Origin: an uncultured Oxalobacteraceae bacterium
Lineage (GTDB): Bacteria; Pseudomonadota; Gammaproteobacteria; Burkholderiales; Burkholderiaceae
NCBI GenBank assembly: GCA_946480015.1
Contig: CAMLIL010000097.1
Coordinates: forward strand, 1-21,370
Length of the DNA: 21,370 nt
Direction of reading: 5' to 3'
The notes beneath the pieces were generated by a model. That model saw only the letters and a list, made by a program, of their open reading frames with translations. It had not been told where the DNA came from and did not search any database. Made by a program: the position numbers and the translations under genes. Position 1 is the stretch's first letter. Each line of letters starts with the position of its first letter. Shown here piece by piece: positions 7,729 to 18,600 of the stretch.

Positions 7729-7843
7729 GCTGCCTCGCCATCACGCGAGCGCCAGCCCGCGCCCCTGATACCGGCGACCCTATCCCGCGTTTGACCCTTC
7801 GCTGTAAGTGGCCACTTGCCGCTCGTCTTATCACGGATTTTTT

Positions 7844-9574
7844 ATGTCCCGTCTCGTCACACCGACTCGCCTGGCTTGCGTTCTGGCGGCCGCGTTTTCC
7901 TTGCCTGGCGCCGTCCAGGCGCAAAGCGCCGGCGATGCCGCCGCCGCCGCGCGCCAGGCCGACATCCTGCAGCGCCAGAACCAGCAGCGCATTGAGCGCG
8001 ATATCGAGGCCGCCGCGCCGCGCGAGCGCAGCGCGCCCGGAATCGACACCAGCGCGCTGATGCCGCGCGCCGACGCCTCGGCGGCCGGCAAGAAGTGCCA
8101 CCTCATCCAGACCATTGCCATCAACGGCGCACCGCACCTGTCGCCGTCGGTGCGCGCGGAACTGAGCCGCAAATTCGGCGGCCAGTGCCTGGGCGTGGCC
8201 GAGATCGAGGAGATCCTGGGGACGGTGACGAAGGATTACATCCTGCGCGGCTTCATCACCACGCGCGCCTATCTGGCGCCGCAGGACCTGGGGCGCGGCA
8301 AGCTGGACATCACCGTACTCGAAGGCGTGCTCGAAGCCATCGTTCTCGACGAGGGCGCACAGCGCAGCATCAATCCGCGCAACGTGTTTCCGGCCGCCGG
8401 CGGCCTGCTCAACCTGCGCGATTTCGAGCAGGGCCTGGACCAGGTCAACAAGCTGGCCTCGAACAGCGCGCAGCTCGACATCCAGCCCGGCGCCCAGGCC
8501 GGCGCCAGCCGCGTGGTGATCCACAATGCACCGGGCCGGCCCTTGCACGCCGGCCTGTCGGCCGACAACCAGGGTTCGGCCGGTACCGGCAGGAACCAGC
8601 TCGGCGCCACCGTCAGCGCCGACCGCCTGCTCGGCTGGAACGAATTGCTGCTCTTTACCGTGCGCCGCTCGCAGCCCAACGACATGGCGCGCAAGGGCTC
8701 GGAAAGCCGCAGCCTGACGGCGATGCTGCCGTTCGGCTATTCGACCCTGTCGTATTCGGGCAGCCGCTCGGCGTTCGTCAGCATGATCGAGGCGCCCAGC
8801 GGCGACCAATTGCAGTTTCGCGGCAGCGCGCGTTCGGACGCGGTCAAGTTTGAGCGGCTGGTGTACCGCGACCAGGCCACCCGCGAAAGCCTGGCGGCCA
8901 CGCTCACCGTCAAGGACAGCAAGAGCTACCTGGCGGACCAGCTATTGGGCGTGAGCAGCCGCACCCTCAGCGTGCTGGACCTCGATTCCAGCACCAGCAC
9001 GGCCTTCGCGGGCGGTGCGCTGTCCATCGATCTCGGCTACGCGCGCGGCCTGCGCCTGGGCGGTGCGCTGGCCGACGCCGAGGGTATCCCGGCCACGGCG
9101 CCGCGCGCCCAGTTCGGCAAATTCAAGTTCGGCATCAACTTCAACCGGCCCTTCAAACTGGGCGGCGTCGATGCGGCCTGGTCGACCCAGGTCACCGGAC
9201 AGCACGGGCGCACCTCCCTGTACGGCTCCGAGCAGATCCTGATCGGCGGCCTGTACAGCGTGCGCGGCTTCGTCGACAACACCCTGTCGGGCGACCATGG
9301 CTGGTACGCCCGCAACGAACTGTCTTTGCGCCCGGTGCTGGCGCTGGGCGGGCAAAGCATCCCGGTGCGCCTGTTTGCCGGTCTCGACTACGGCCGCGTG
9401 CGCAGCCGCGCCGACGACATGCCGCAAGGCCGCCTGAGCGGCGCCGCGGCCGGGATCACGGCCAGCTGGAAGGGCATCTCGCTCGAGCTCACCACCACCA
9501 GGCCGCTGGGCGTGGCCGAAGGGATGACGCGCGAGGGCGCACAGACCTGGATCCGCCTGAGCATCGACGTCTAA
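7844..9574 (+). CDS. TpsB outer-membrane transporter (ShlB/FhaC/HecB family)
   Basis: This 576-residue protein of typical FhaC length secretes the TpsA encoded directly downstream. It has a signal peptide (residues 1-26, ...LPGAVQAQ) and an N-terminal helix with a Gln/Arg-rich linker (ARQADILQRQNQQRIERDIE, 36-55). Two POTRA domains follow (about 85-160 and 162-235). The first has the C85/C115 pair flanking IAINGAPHLS, common in ShlB-type POTRA domains. A 16-strand-type barrel fills the rest. The L6 loop motif is VRGF (473-476), a variant of the usual VRGY, and FAGLDYGRV (511-519) matches the conserved barrel motif. The chain ends RLSIDV. The ATG at 7844 is preferred over a GTG 36 nt upstream because it begins the signal peptide directly; a weak CGGA lies 6 nt before it. 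It is 50 nt upstream of tpsA, clearly one operon. Confidence 0.94.
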   Translation: MSRLVTPTRLACVLAAAFSLPGAVQAQSAGDAAAAARQADILQRQNQQRIERDIEAAAPRERSAPGIDTSALMPRADASAAGKKCHLIQTIAINGAPHLSPSVRAELSRKFGGQCLGVAEIEEILGTVTKDYILRGFITTRAYLAPQDLGRGKLDITVLEGVLEAIVLDEGAQRSINPRNVFPAAGGLLNLRDFEQGLDQVNKLASNSAQLDIQPGAQAGASRVVIHNAPGRPLHAGLSADNQGSAGTGRNQLGATVSADRLLGWNELLLFTVRRSQPNDMARKGSESRSLTAMLPFGYSTLSYSGSRSAFVSMIEAPSGDQLQFRGSARSDAVKFERLVYRDQATRESLAATLTVKDSKSYLADQLLGVSSRTLSVLDLDSSTSTAFAGGALSIDLGYARGLRLGGALADAEGIPATAPRAQFGKFKFGINFNRPFKLGGVDAAWSTQVTGQHGRTSLYGSEQILIGGLYSVRGFVDNTLSGDHGWYARNELSLRPVLALGGQSIPVRLFAGLDYGRVRSRADDMPQGRLSGAAAGITASWKGISLELTTTRPLGVAEGMTREGAQTWIRLSIDV

Positions 9575-9624
9575 GCCGCGCCGCCGCCAACCACACCATC
9601 ACCTCTGTTATTGGATACGCCAGA

Positions 9625-12600
9625 ATGAATCGCGCCTACCGCCACATCTGGAGCGCCGCCCGCGGCGCCTACATCATCGCCCCTGAAACCGCGCGTGGCC
9701 ACGGCAAAGCCGGGCGCGCCGTGCGCGCGCCGGCCTTGCTGGCGCTCGCCGCCGGCCTGGCGCTGACGGACTACGCCGCCGCGGCCGGGCCGGTGCCCGC
9801 CACCACGGTGGTGCCGGTCAACGGCAAGGCCACCGCTTATATTTCCGGCAATGGCGTGCCGGTGGTAAACATCAATACCGCCAATGCGGCCGGGGTCTCG
9901 CACAATCAGTTCAGCCAGTACAACGTCGAGGCCAAGGGACTGGTGCTGAACAACAGCAGTTTCCGCAACGCCGCCGTGGTCCAGTCCCAGCTGGCCGGCC
10001 AGCTGGTCGGCAACCTCAACCTGGCCGCCGAGGCCAAGCTGATCGTCAACGAAGTGGTGTCGACCAATCGCAGCGTGCTGGCCGGCTACACCGAGGTGGT
10101 GGGCAGCCGCGCCGACGTGATCGTCGCCAACCCCTACGGCATCACCTGCAGCGGCTGCGGCTTCATCAACAGCGACCGCGTCACCCTGACCACCGGCATC
10201 CCGGGCTGGGGCGCGGACGGTTCGTTCAACGGCGTCAGCGTCAGCCGCGGCGATATCCTGATCGACGGCGCGGGCCTGAATGCCAGCGCCCAGCAAATCC
10301 TCGACCTGGTCACGCGCGCAGTGCGCATCGATGGGCAGATCAATACCGTGGCCGCCGGCACGCTCGGCATTTTCGCCGGGCCGAACCAATGGTCGTACGC
10401 CAGCCGCGACGTCACCGGTACGGCCGCCGGCGCGGACGCCCAGCCGGCCTATGCGATCGATTCCACCGCACTGGGCGGCATGTATGCCGGCCGCATCCGC
10501 CTGATCGCCACCGAAGCCGGCGTGGGCGTGCGCATGCTGGGCGACGCCGCCGCCAGCGTCGACGATTTCCGCCTCGATGCCGGCGGCAAGGTGCTGATCC
10601 AGAGCCGGGTGGCGGCCGCGCGCGACATCCAGCTGGCGCAAAGCGGCGCCGCGACCCTGGAAGTGTCCGGCGCGGACAGTTCGCTGACGGCGCAAAACGC
10701 ACTGAGCTTGCAGGCCGAAGGCGCGCTCACGCTGAGCGAAGGCTTGCTCAAGGCGGGCACCGACCTGACCGTCAAGGGCGCCAGCCTGACCGATAGCGCG
10801 GGCGCAGGCGCGACCCGCAGCGCCGGCGGCAACGTCGACCTGGCCATTCTTGGCGCGGCCAGTATCGACGGCAGCAGCTGGGGCGCGGGCGCGCATCTCA
10901 AACTCGACGCCGCCAGCATCGCCGCCGGCGCCGCCGGCGTCACGCTCTACAGCGGGGCAAGCGCCGCCAGCGCCGACCGCGCGCTGGTGCTCAGCGCCGG
11001 CGCCGGCCTGGCGCTGGCCAAGGCCAGGATCACCAGTACCGATGGCATCCATGCCAGCGCCGGCACCATGCGCCTGGGCGCCGAGGTGGAAATGACGGCC
11101 GCGGCCGATCTGGCGCTGACGGCAAACAGCGCCTGGGACAACGCCGGGCTCCTGATCGCCGGCCGCAGCCTGACGCTGCAGGGCAGCGACGCCGCCACCG
11201 TGCTACAGGCGGGCAACAGCGGCCTGATGCAGGCGCAAGCCACGCTGGCGATCGGCGCCGGCCAGGCCGCGGCGCTGAGCAACGGCAGCGGCGCGCGCCT
11301 GCTGGCCGAACGCATCGCGCTCGACGCCACCACGCTGGACAACAGCGGCACGATCCAGGCCACCAGCGCGCTCGACCTGAATGCCTCGGGCAAATTCGAC
11401 AACCAGGCCGCGGGCACCGTGCTCACCGCCGCCGCGGGCGCCGCCATCAAGCTCAAGGCGGCTGGCCTGGACAATGCCGGCCGCCTGCAGTCGGCCGGCG
11501 CCTTCGCTGCCGCCGTCGGCGGCGCCAGCGTCAACAGCGGCAAACTGCTGACCACAAGCGTGAGCGACGGCGGCAGCGACGGCGCGCTGACCCTGGCCAC
11601 CGCCAGCCTGGCCAACAGCGGCATGATCGTGGCGGCAGGCGCCGGCGCAATCACCAGCACGGCGGCACTGGAGAACAGCAACCGGATCCAGGCCAGCGCG
11701 CTCACGCTCGCAGCCGGCGCACTGCGCAACCAGGGCGCCGACAGCGTTCTGCTGGCGCGCGGCGCCGTCACGCTCAACAGCGCGAGCTTCGACAACGCCG
11801 GCGCGGTGCAGGCCGGCACCAGCCTGTCCATCACCGCCGCCGATACCCTGAACAACCGCGGGGCGCTGCAAAACCTCGACGCGGCCAGCGCCCTGTCGCT
11901 GCGCGCCCTGGACATTGCCAACAGCGGCACCGTGCAGGCGGCCGGCACCGCCACGCTCGCCAGCGGCGGCGCGCTCGACAACAGCGGCAAACTGCTCGCC
12001 GGCGCCGATCTCAACCTGACCGCGGTTGCCACGCTGAGCAACAGCGGCGCTGCCAGCCTCATGCTGGCGCAACACGCCATGACGGTGCGCGCCGCCGACG
12101 TTCAGAACGAGGGCGGGGTGCAGGCGGGCGGCGCGCTGACCCTGAGCGCCACGCAGGGCATCGCCAACCGGGGAACGGCCAGCCAGATGCTGACGGGCGC
12201 CAGCCTGAGCAGCAGCAGCGCCACCTTCGACAACGCGGGGACGGTGCAGGCCAACGATGGGCTGGGCATCGACGCCACCGGCCAGCTGAATAATCAGGCC
12301 GTCGTCGCCAACCTGGGAGCCGGCACCACGCTGTCGCTGGGCGGCGGCAACATCGTCAACAACGGCACGGTACAGTCGGCCGGCAGCGCCAGCGTCAGCG
12401 CGTCCAGCGGCGATCTCTTCAACAACGGCGATATCAAGGCCGGCGACAGCCTTTATCTGAGCGCCGCCGGCGCCCTGGACATCGGCACCAATGCGGTACT
12501 GCTGGCGCAAGCGGCGCTCACCTCGCGCAGCACCAGCGTCGACAACAGTGGCACGGTGCAGGCCGGCTCCGGCTTGAGCATGTACGCGTCGGGCAGCCTG

Positions 12601-15600
12601 GTCAACCGCCTGGTGATCCAGGATCGCGGCGCCGCGTCGTCACTGAGCCTGAACGCGGCATCGATCATCAACGCGGGAACGGTGCAGGCGCTCGGCACGG
12701 CCAGCCTGGTCGGCACGGCGGGGGCGATCGACAATCAAGGCCAGGTCCTGGCAGGCGGCAACCTTGACCTGAGCGCGGCGACGGCGCTCAATAACACCGG
12801 CGCGGCCAGCGTGCTGCTGTCGGACGCGGCGCTCAGCGCGCACAGTGCCAGCTTCGCCAACAGCGGCACGGTCGAGGCGGGCAACGGCCTGGCCGTGAAC
12901 GCCACCGGCGCGCTGAACAACAGCAGCGTGATCGAAACCACCGGTACCGGGACACTGACCCTGCAGGCGGCCACGATCGGCAATACGGGCGCGCTGCAGG
13001 CCAGCGCCGCCGCCAGCCTGGCCAGTATCACCGGCGCGTTCGACAACAGCGGCCAGATCCTGGCCGACGGCGACCTGGCCATCCAGGCCGCCACCGCGCT
13101 CAACAATACCGGGGCGGCCAGCAAGATCGTCGGCCAGCAGGCGCTGCACATTACCGGGGGCAGCGGCTTTAGCGTCAGCAACGCCGGCCGGGTGCAGGCC
13201 GCCGGGGACCTGACGGTCGGCTCGGCCGCGACTGCGGTGGCGCTGCTGACCAACAGCGGCGGCGCCACCCTGCTGGGCGCCACCGTGCGCGTCGACAGCG
13301 CCGACCTGCTCAACCAGGGCCGCATGCAAGCCATGGGCGCGGGCACGCTCGCCACCGGCACCCTGACCAACCAGGGCAGCGGGGCGGTGATCCTGCTCGG
13401 CCTGGACGGCAGCGCCAGCACCATCCAGGCCGCCACCACGCTCTCCAACGAAGGCGCGATTCACGGCGGCGGCGACCTGGCCATCGGCGCCGCCCGCATC
13501 GACAACAGCAATACCGCCGGCATCTCGTCGCTGGCCGACCTGACGCTGACGGCCAGCGCCAACGGCATCGGCAACGCCGGCGCCCTGTACGCCGGCGGCA
13601 CGCTGAGCCTGGCGGCGGCGGGCCAGAGCATCGTCAACACCAGCAGCGGCACGCTCGACGCCACCGACATCGTGCTGGCGGCGGCCACCTTCGACAATTA
13701 CAACACCGTGATCGCCACCGGCGACACCAGCATCACCACCACCAGCGCTTTCAACAACCTGCCGACCGGGGGCGTGCCCAATATCGTCGTCGCCTCGACC
13801 GTGTACGATGGCGTGACCACGCCGTACGACTCGGGCGACTACAACTGCAATTTCTTCGGCGACTACTGCGACCATCTGTGGGTGCATGCGCAAAACTACA
13901 CCGTGACCGAGGGCCTGGACGGCGCGGTGCCGGTGCAGAAAGGCCAGATCATCGCCGGCGGCACCATCAACCTGAATTACGGTGGGAGCGGGGTTAACCG
14001 CGCTTCGCTGATCTCCGCGCCCACCATCAACATCAGCGGCAGCGGCAGTTTCACCAACGTCGACCTGCACCTGGACCGGATCGAGTATGCGCGCCGCTGG
14101 CGCGTCTACAAGACCGACAGCACCTTCGGTTCGCTCAATTACGACTACCGCTACCCGACCGACACCGGCCAGTTCGGCTGCAACGACGGCGGCTGCTTCG
14201 GCGGCAGCGCCGGCAGCGAAGCCGGTGCGGCCAGTGCATCGGCTGCGCTGGAAACCGGCCGCACCACGATCCAGATCTGGAGCGCCGGCGTGTACGCCAC
14301 GCAGCTGGTGTTCAACGGCGGCAGCCTGCGCAACCTCGGTTCGCCCTACACCCGCAGCACCAGCGCCACCAGCGTGGCCGGCGCCGCCGCGGCCGGGGTG
14401 GCGCCGGCCACGGGCGCCGGCGCCAGCCCGGCTGCCGGTCTCGGCCTCGGTGCGCTGTCCGGCACCAAGGTCGCCCCGAGCGCCAACGCCCTGGCCAGCA
14501 CCAGCCGCGCGGTCAGCGTCGCGGCCGCCAACGGCATCAGCTTCGCCGGCCTGAACCTGGCGCTGCCGACCAATCCGAACGGCTACTTCGTCACCGCCAA
14601 GAATTCGACCTCGGGCTACCTGGTCGAGACCAATCCGCTGTTCGGCGCGGGCAGCAATTCGGTCGGCTCGAATTATCTGTCGAGCCTGCTGGGCATCGAT
14701 CCGGACAAGCAGCAAAAGCGCCTCGGCGACGCCAATTACGAAGCCAAGCTGATCCGCGACCAGCTGGTCGCCCAGACCGGCAACAACATCATCAAGGGCC
14801 AGAAAAACGAAGCGGCGCAGGTCAAGGCCCTGATGGAAAACGCCGCCAGCATGGCCGGCACCATGGGCCTGACCCTGGGCCAGCCGCTCACGGCCGAGCA
14901 GGCCGCCGGCTTGACCGAAGACATGGTCTGGATGGTGGAACAGGTGGTCGGCGGCCAGCAAGTGCTGGTGCCGGTGGTCTACCTGGCGCAAAGCACCAAG
15001 GACGCGATCGAAAGCGGCGCGGTGATGGCCGCGACCAATGCGAGCATCAAGGCCGGCACGCTGGAGAATACGGGCGGCACCATCGCCGCCGACCAGCTGG
15101 CCATTACCACCGAGGGCGATCTGCGTAATACCGGCGGCAAGATCAAGGGCGGCGACGTGGCCATCAAGGCCGGCGGCAGCATCGTCAACGAAACCGTGGC
15201 CACGACCAGCGGCGGCAAGGATTTCGCCCGTACGGTGATCGGCGCGGCCGGCAGCATCGAGAGCACCGGCACGCTCAGCCTGGACGCGGCCAAGGACATC
15301 AGCGTCAAGGGCGCGGCCATCAAGGCCGGCGGCGACGCCAGTTTGGCCGCCGGCGGCAGCGTCACCTTCGACACCATCCAGGACAAGCGCGCCGACGCGA
15401 CCTACAAGGCTTCGCAAGGGCTGTGGGGCCTGTCCAGTTCGAGCAGCTCGACCCATACCGCCAGCAGCACCAATCTCGGCGCCAGCCTGGAAACCGGCGG
15501 CAAGCTCGCCATCAAGAGCGGCGCCGACACCACCATTGCCGGTTCGTCCGTCAAGGCGGGCGGCAAGCTCGAGCTCGACGCCGGTGGCAACGTCAACGTG

Positions 15601-18600
15601 ATCGCCCGCCAGGACACCGTGGAAACGAGTGTCTCGTCCAGCCACAGCGGGCTGGGCGTGGGCGGCGGCGTGTACGGCAGCTCGACCACCACCACCGACG
15701 CCTTCAAGGGCCGCAATGTGGGCAGCACGCTCGAGGCCGGCGGCGACGCCAGCGTCAACACGGCCGGCACGCTCACCCTGCAAGGCTCCAGGCTGAAGGT
15801 GGGCGGCGATGCCGCCATCACCGCGGCCGACGTGCAGGTTCTGGCCGGCCAGGATGTCGATCGCAGCTCGACCACCACCACCACCACGTCCTTCCTCAAG
15901 TTGTCGTCCTCGGGCGGCAGCCACGCCGGCGCGGGTGCGCAAGCCGACGCCAGCGCTGGCTCGGGCAAGGGCAAGGGCAGCGCGTCGGCGTCGGCCGGCG
16001 CGGGCGCCGAAGCGGGCGCGACCGGCAGCGTCGGCCTGACCCTGGCCGAAACCGAGACCACCACCACGACCAGCTACAAGTCGCGCGCGGTCGGCTCGGA
16101 AATCGAAGTCGGCAACCGTCTCGGTATCGATGCCAGGAATGCCATCGTGCTGCAGGGGGCCAAGGTCGACGCCGGCGGCGATGTCGAGCTCAAGGCCAAG
16201 GACGTCAAGGTGCTGGCATCGCAGGACATCGACGTCACGACCAGCAAGACCACCACCACCCAGATCGGCCTGTACGCCGATTCGGACAACAGCGCCAAGG
16301 CCGGTGCCAGCGCCAGCGCCGAGGCCAAGGGCGGCGCCAACGGCCATGGCGCGGGCGGCGCGGCCAGTGCGCAGGCGCAGGCCGGCGCATCGGCCGATTC
16401 CGACACCACCATCGACCTGGTGCGCGTGACCACGACCGAAAGCAACAGCCTGGATATCCGCAACAACGGCAGCACCATCAATGCCGGCGGCAAGCTCAAG
16501 GTCGACGCGGCCGACAAGCTGACCGTGCAGGGTTCGGATCTGGGCGGCGACAAGGGCGTCGCGCTCAAGGCCAAGGATATGGAGTTTTTGGCCGCCGACG
16601 ACGTCAGCGTGACCAGCACCAGCACCAGCCGCACCAGCGCGGGCCTGTACATCAGCGGCGGCGCCAGTGCGCAGGCCAACGCCTCGGCGGGCGCCAACGG
16701 GCAGCAGAATGTGCTGGGCGGCGCGATGGGCAATGCCTCGGCCGACGGCTCGGCGTCGGCCGAGGCCAAGGTCGGCGCCGGATGGCAGGCCCGCACCACC
16801 AGCGAGAAGTCGCTTGAGGGCACCACCACGGCGCGCGTGTCGACCATCCGTTCCGGTTCGGGCGACATCGAGCGCAACGCGCAAAACGGCATCGTCGACG
16901 TGGGCACGGCGATCGAGGCGGCGGGCGACTTCAGCCAGTCGGCCAGCACCATCGACAGCCGCGCGGCGAAGAACACCAGCTTCAGCAGCAGCTCGACGGA
17001 AAGCAATTCGCTGCGGGTCGGCGCCTACGTCCAGGGCAACGCCGAAGCCGGGGCAGGCGAGGCGGGCGCCAATGCCAGCGCCGGTGCCGAAGCGCAGTTT
17101 TCTCACGAGCAAAGCGCCGCGCGCAGCGACAGCAGCGAAGCGGTGGTCTCGACCATCAAGGCGGGGGGCAAAGTCAGCAGCGCCTCGTCCGGCAAAACCA
17201 CCCTCGAAGGCACCCAGATCAGCGCCGAGGGCAGCGTCGAGCTGGCCGCCGGCGAGATCGACTTCAAGGCGGCCAAGAATACCGAGTCGAGCAGCGACAG
17301 CAGCCTCAGCGTCGATGCCGCGGCCAATATCGGCATCAATCTCGGTTCCAGCGGGGCGGTGGAGGGGGGCGTGTCGGGCGGTTTTGGCGCCGGCCAGGCC
17401 AGTTCCTCGTCCTCCACGGCCGTGGCGGGCAGCATCCAGTCGGGCGGCAAGCTGACCGTCAAGACCCAGGGCGATGCGCGTTTCGAAGGCACCGACATTG
17501 CCGCCGGCGGCGACGCGGCCGTCAGCGCCGGCGGCAAGCTGACGTTCGACGCGGCCCGCAACGAGAGCAGTTCCAGCAGCGATTCGAGCAATGCCGAAAT
17601 GAGCATTTCGGTATCGAAGTCGAAGAGCGCCGGCGGTTCCGAGCACGAGGCGGGCCTGGAGGCGGCGGGCGGCTTCTCGAAGGAACGCGAGAGCAGCAGC
17701 GAAGCGGTGACGGGCCGGATCGCCGCGGGCGGCAACCTGACCCTGTCGGCCGGCAAAGACATGCGCTTCGAAGGAACCGCGGTTGAAGGCGGTGCCGACA
17801 CCACAATTGCGGCCGGCGGCAATGTCGACTTCGCCGCTGCGCGCAATACCGGCAGCAGCGAATCGACCAGCTTCTCGGCCAGCCTGTCGATGAGCAAGAG
17901 CAGCAGCAGCGACAGCGGCACCGGCGAGAGCTCGAACGGCAAGAGCGGCGGCATCGGCGCCGAGTTCGGCTACGCCAGGGAGCGCAGCTCGGAAGCGGTG
18001 GCCGGCTCGGTGGCCAGCGGCGGCAACCTGCAAATCAAGAGCGGCGGCAACACCACGCTGGAAGGCACCGACGTGAGCGCGGCCGGCGCAGCATCGATTC
18101 ACGCCGGCGGCAACGTCAACTTCAAGGCCGCCGAGAGTAGCTCGGAATCGGTGAGCGTGGCCGCCTCGGTGGGCGCAGAAGGCAGCAGCTCGCACAGCAC
18201 CGGGCCGAGCAAGGCCGAAGGGGCGGCGCCCGGGGCGACCGAAACGGTGGATGAGAAAGAGCACGGCGGCAGCGCCAGCCTCGAAGCCGGGTATGCCGTC
18301 AGCAGCGCCAAGCAAGGCGGCGCGATCAGGGCCGGTTCGATCGACATCGGCGCGGGCGGCAGCGTGGCGTTCGAAGGCACCCGGCTGGGGGCGGACGGTG
18401 CGGTTGCCGTGGCCGCCCAGGGCGGGGTGAGCGTCGCCGAGGCCAGGAGCACCAGCAGCAGCGTGGGCATTGCGATGGGCGGGCAAGGGCAGCACAAGAC
18501 TGTTCCGGTCGAGGAACCGGCCGAGGCGCCGGCCGCCGCGCCGGCTGCGGAGGAAGCGGCGGTAAAGGCGGCCCCGGTCGTCGCCAAGCCCAAGGTGCCG

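Noticed and set aside
7791..7843. TTGACC as -35 of a tpsB promoter
   Set aside because: No acceptable -10 hexamer lies 15-19 nt downstream.
12640..18495. Open minus-strand frame of 1951 codons opposite tpsA
   Set aside because: It is antisense to a certain gene. It reflects high GC and biased codon use, shows no recognisable domains, and has the Gly/Ala/Arg/His-rich composition typical of such shadows.
15000..18600. Repeated Ser/Gly DNA as a possible CRISPR or satellite array
   Set aside because: The repeats are in frame, vary in sequence and spacing, and encode FHA-2 modules; there are no constant repeats with spacers.
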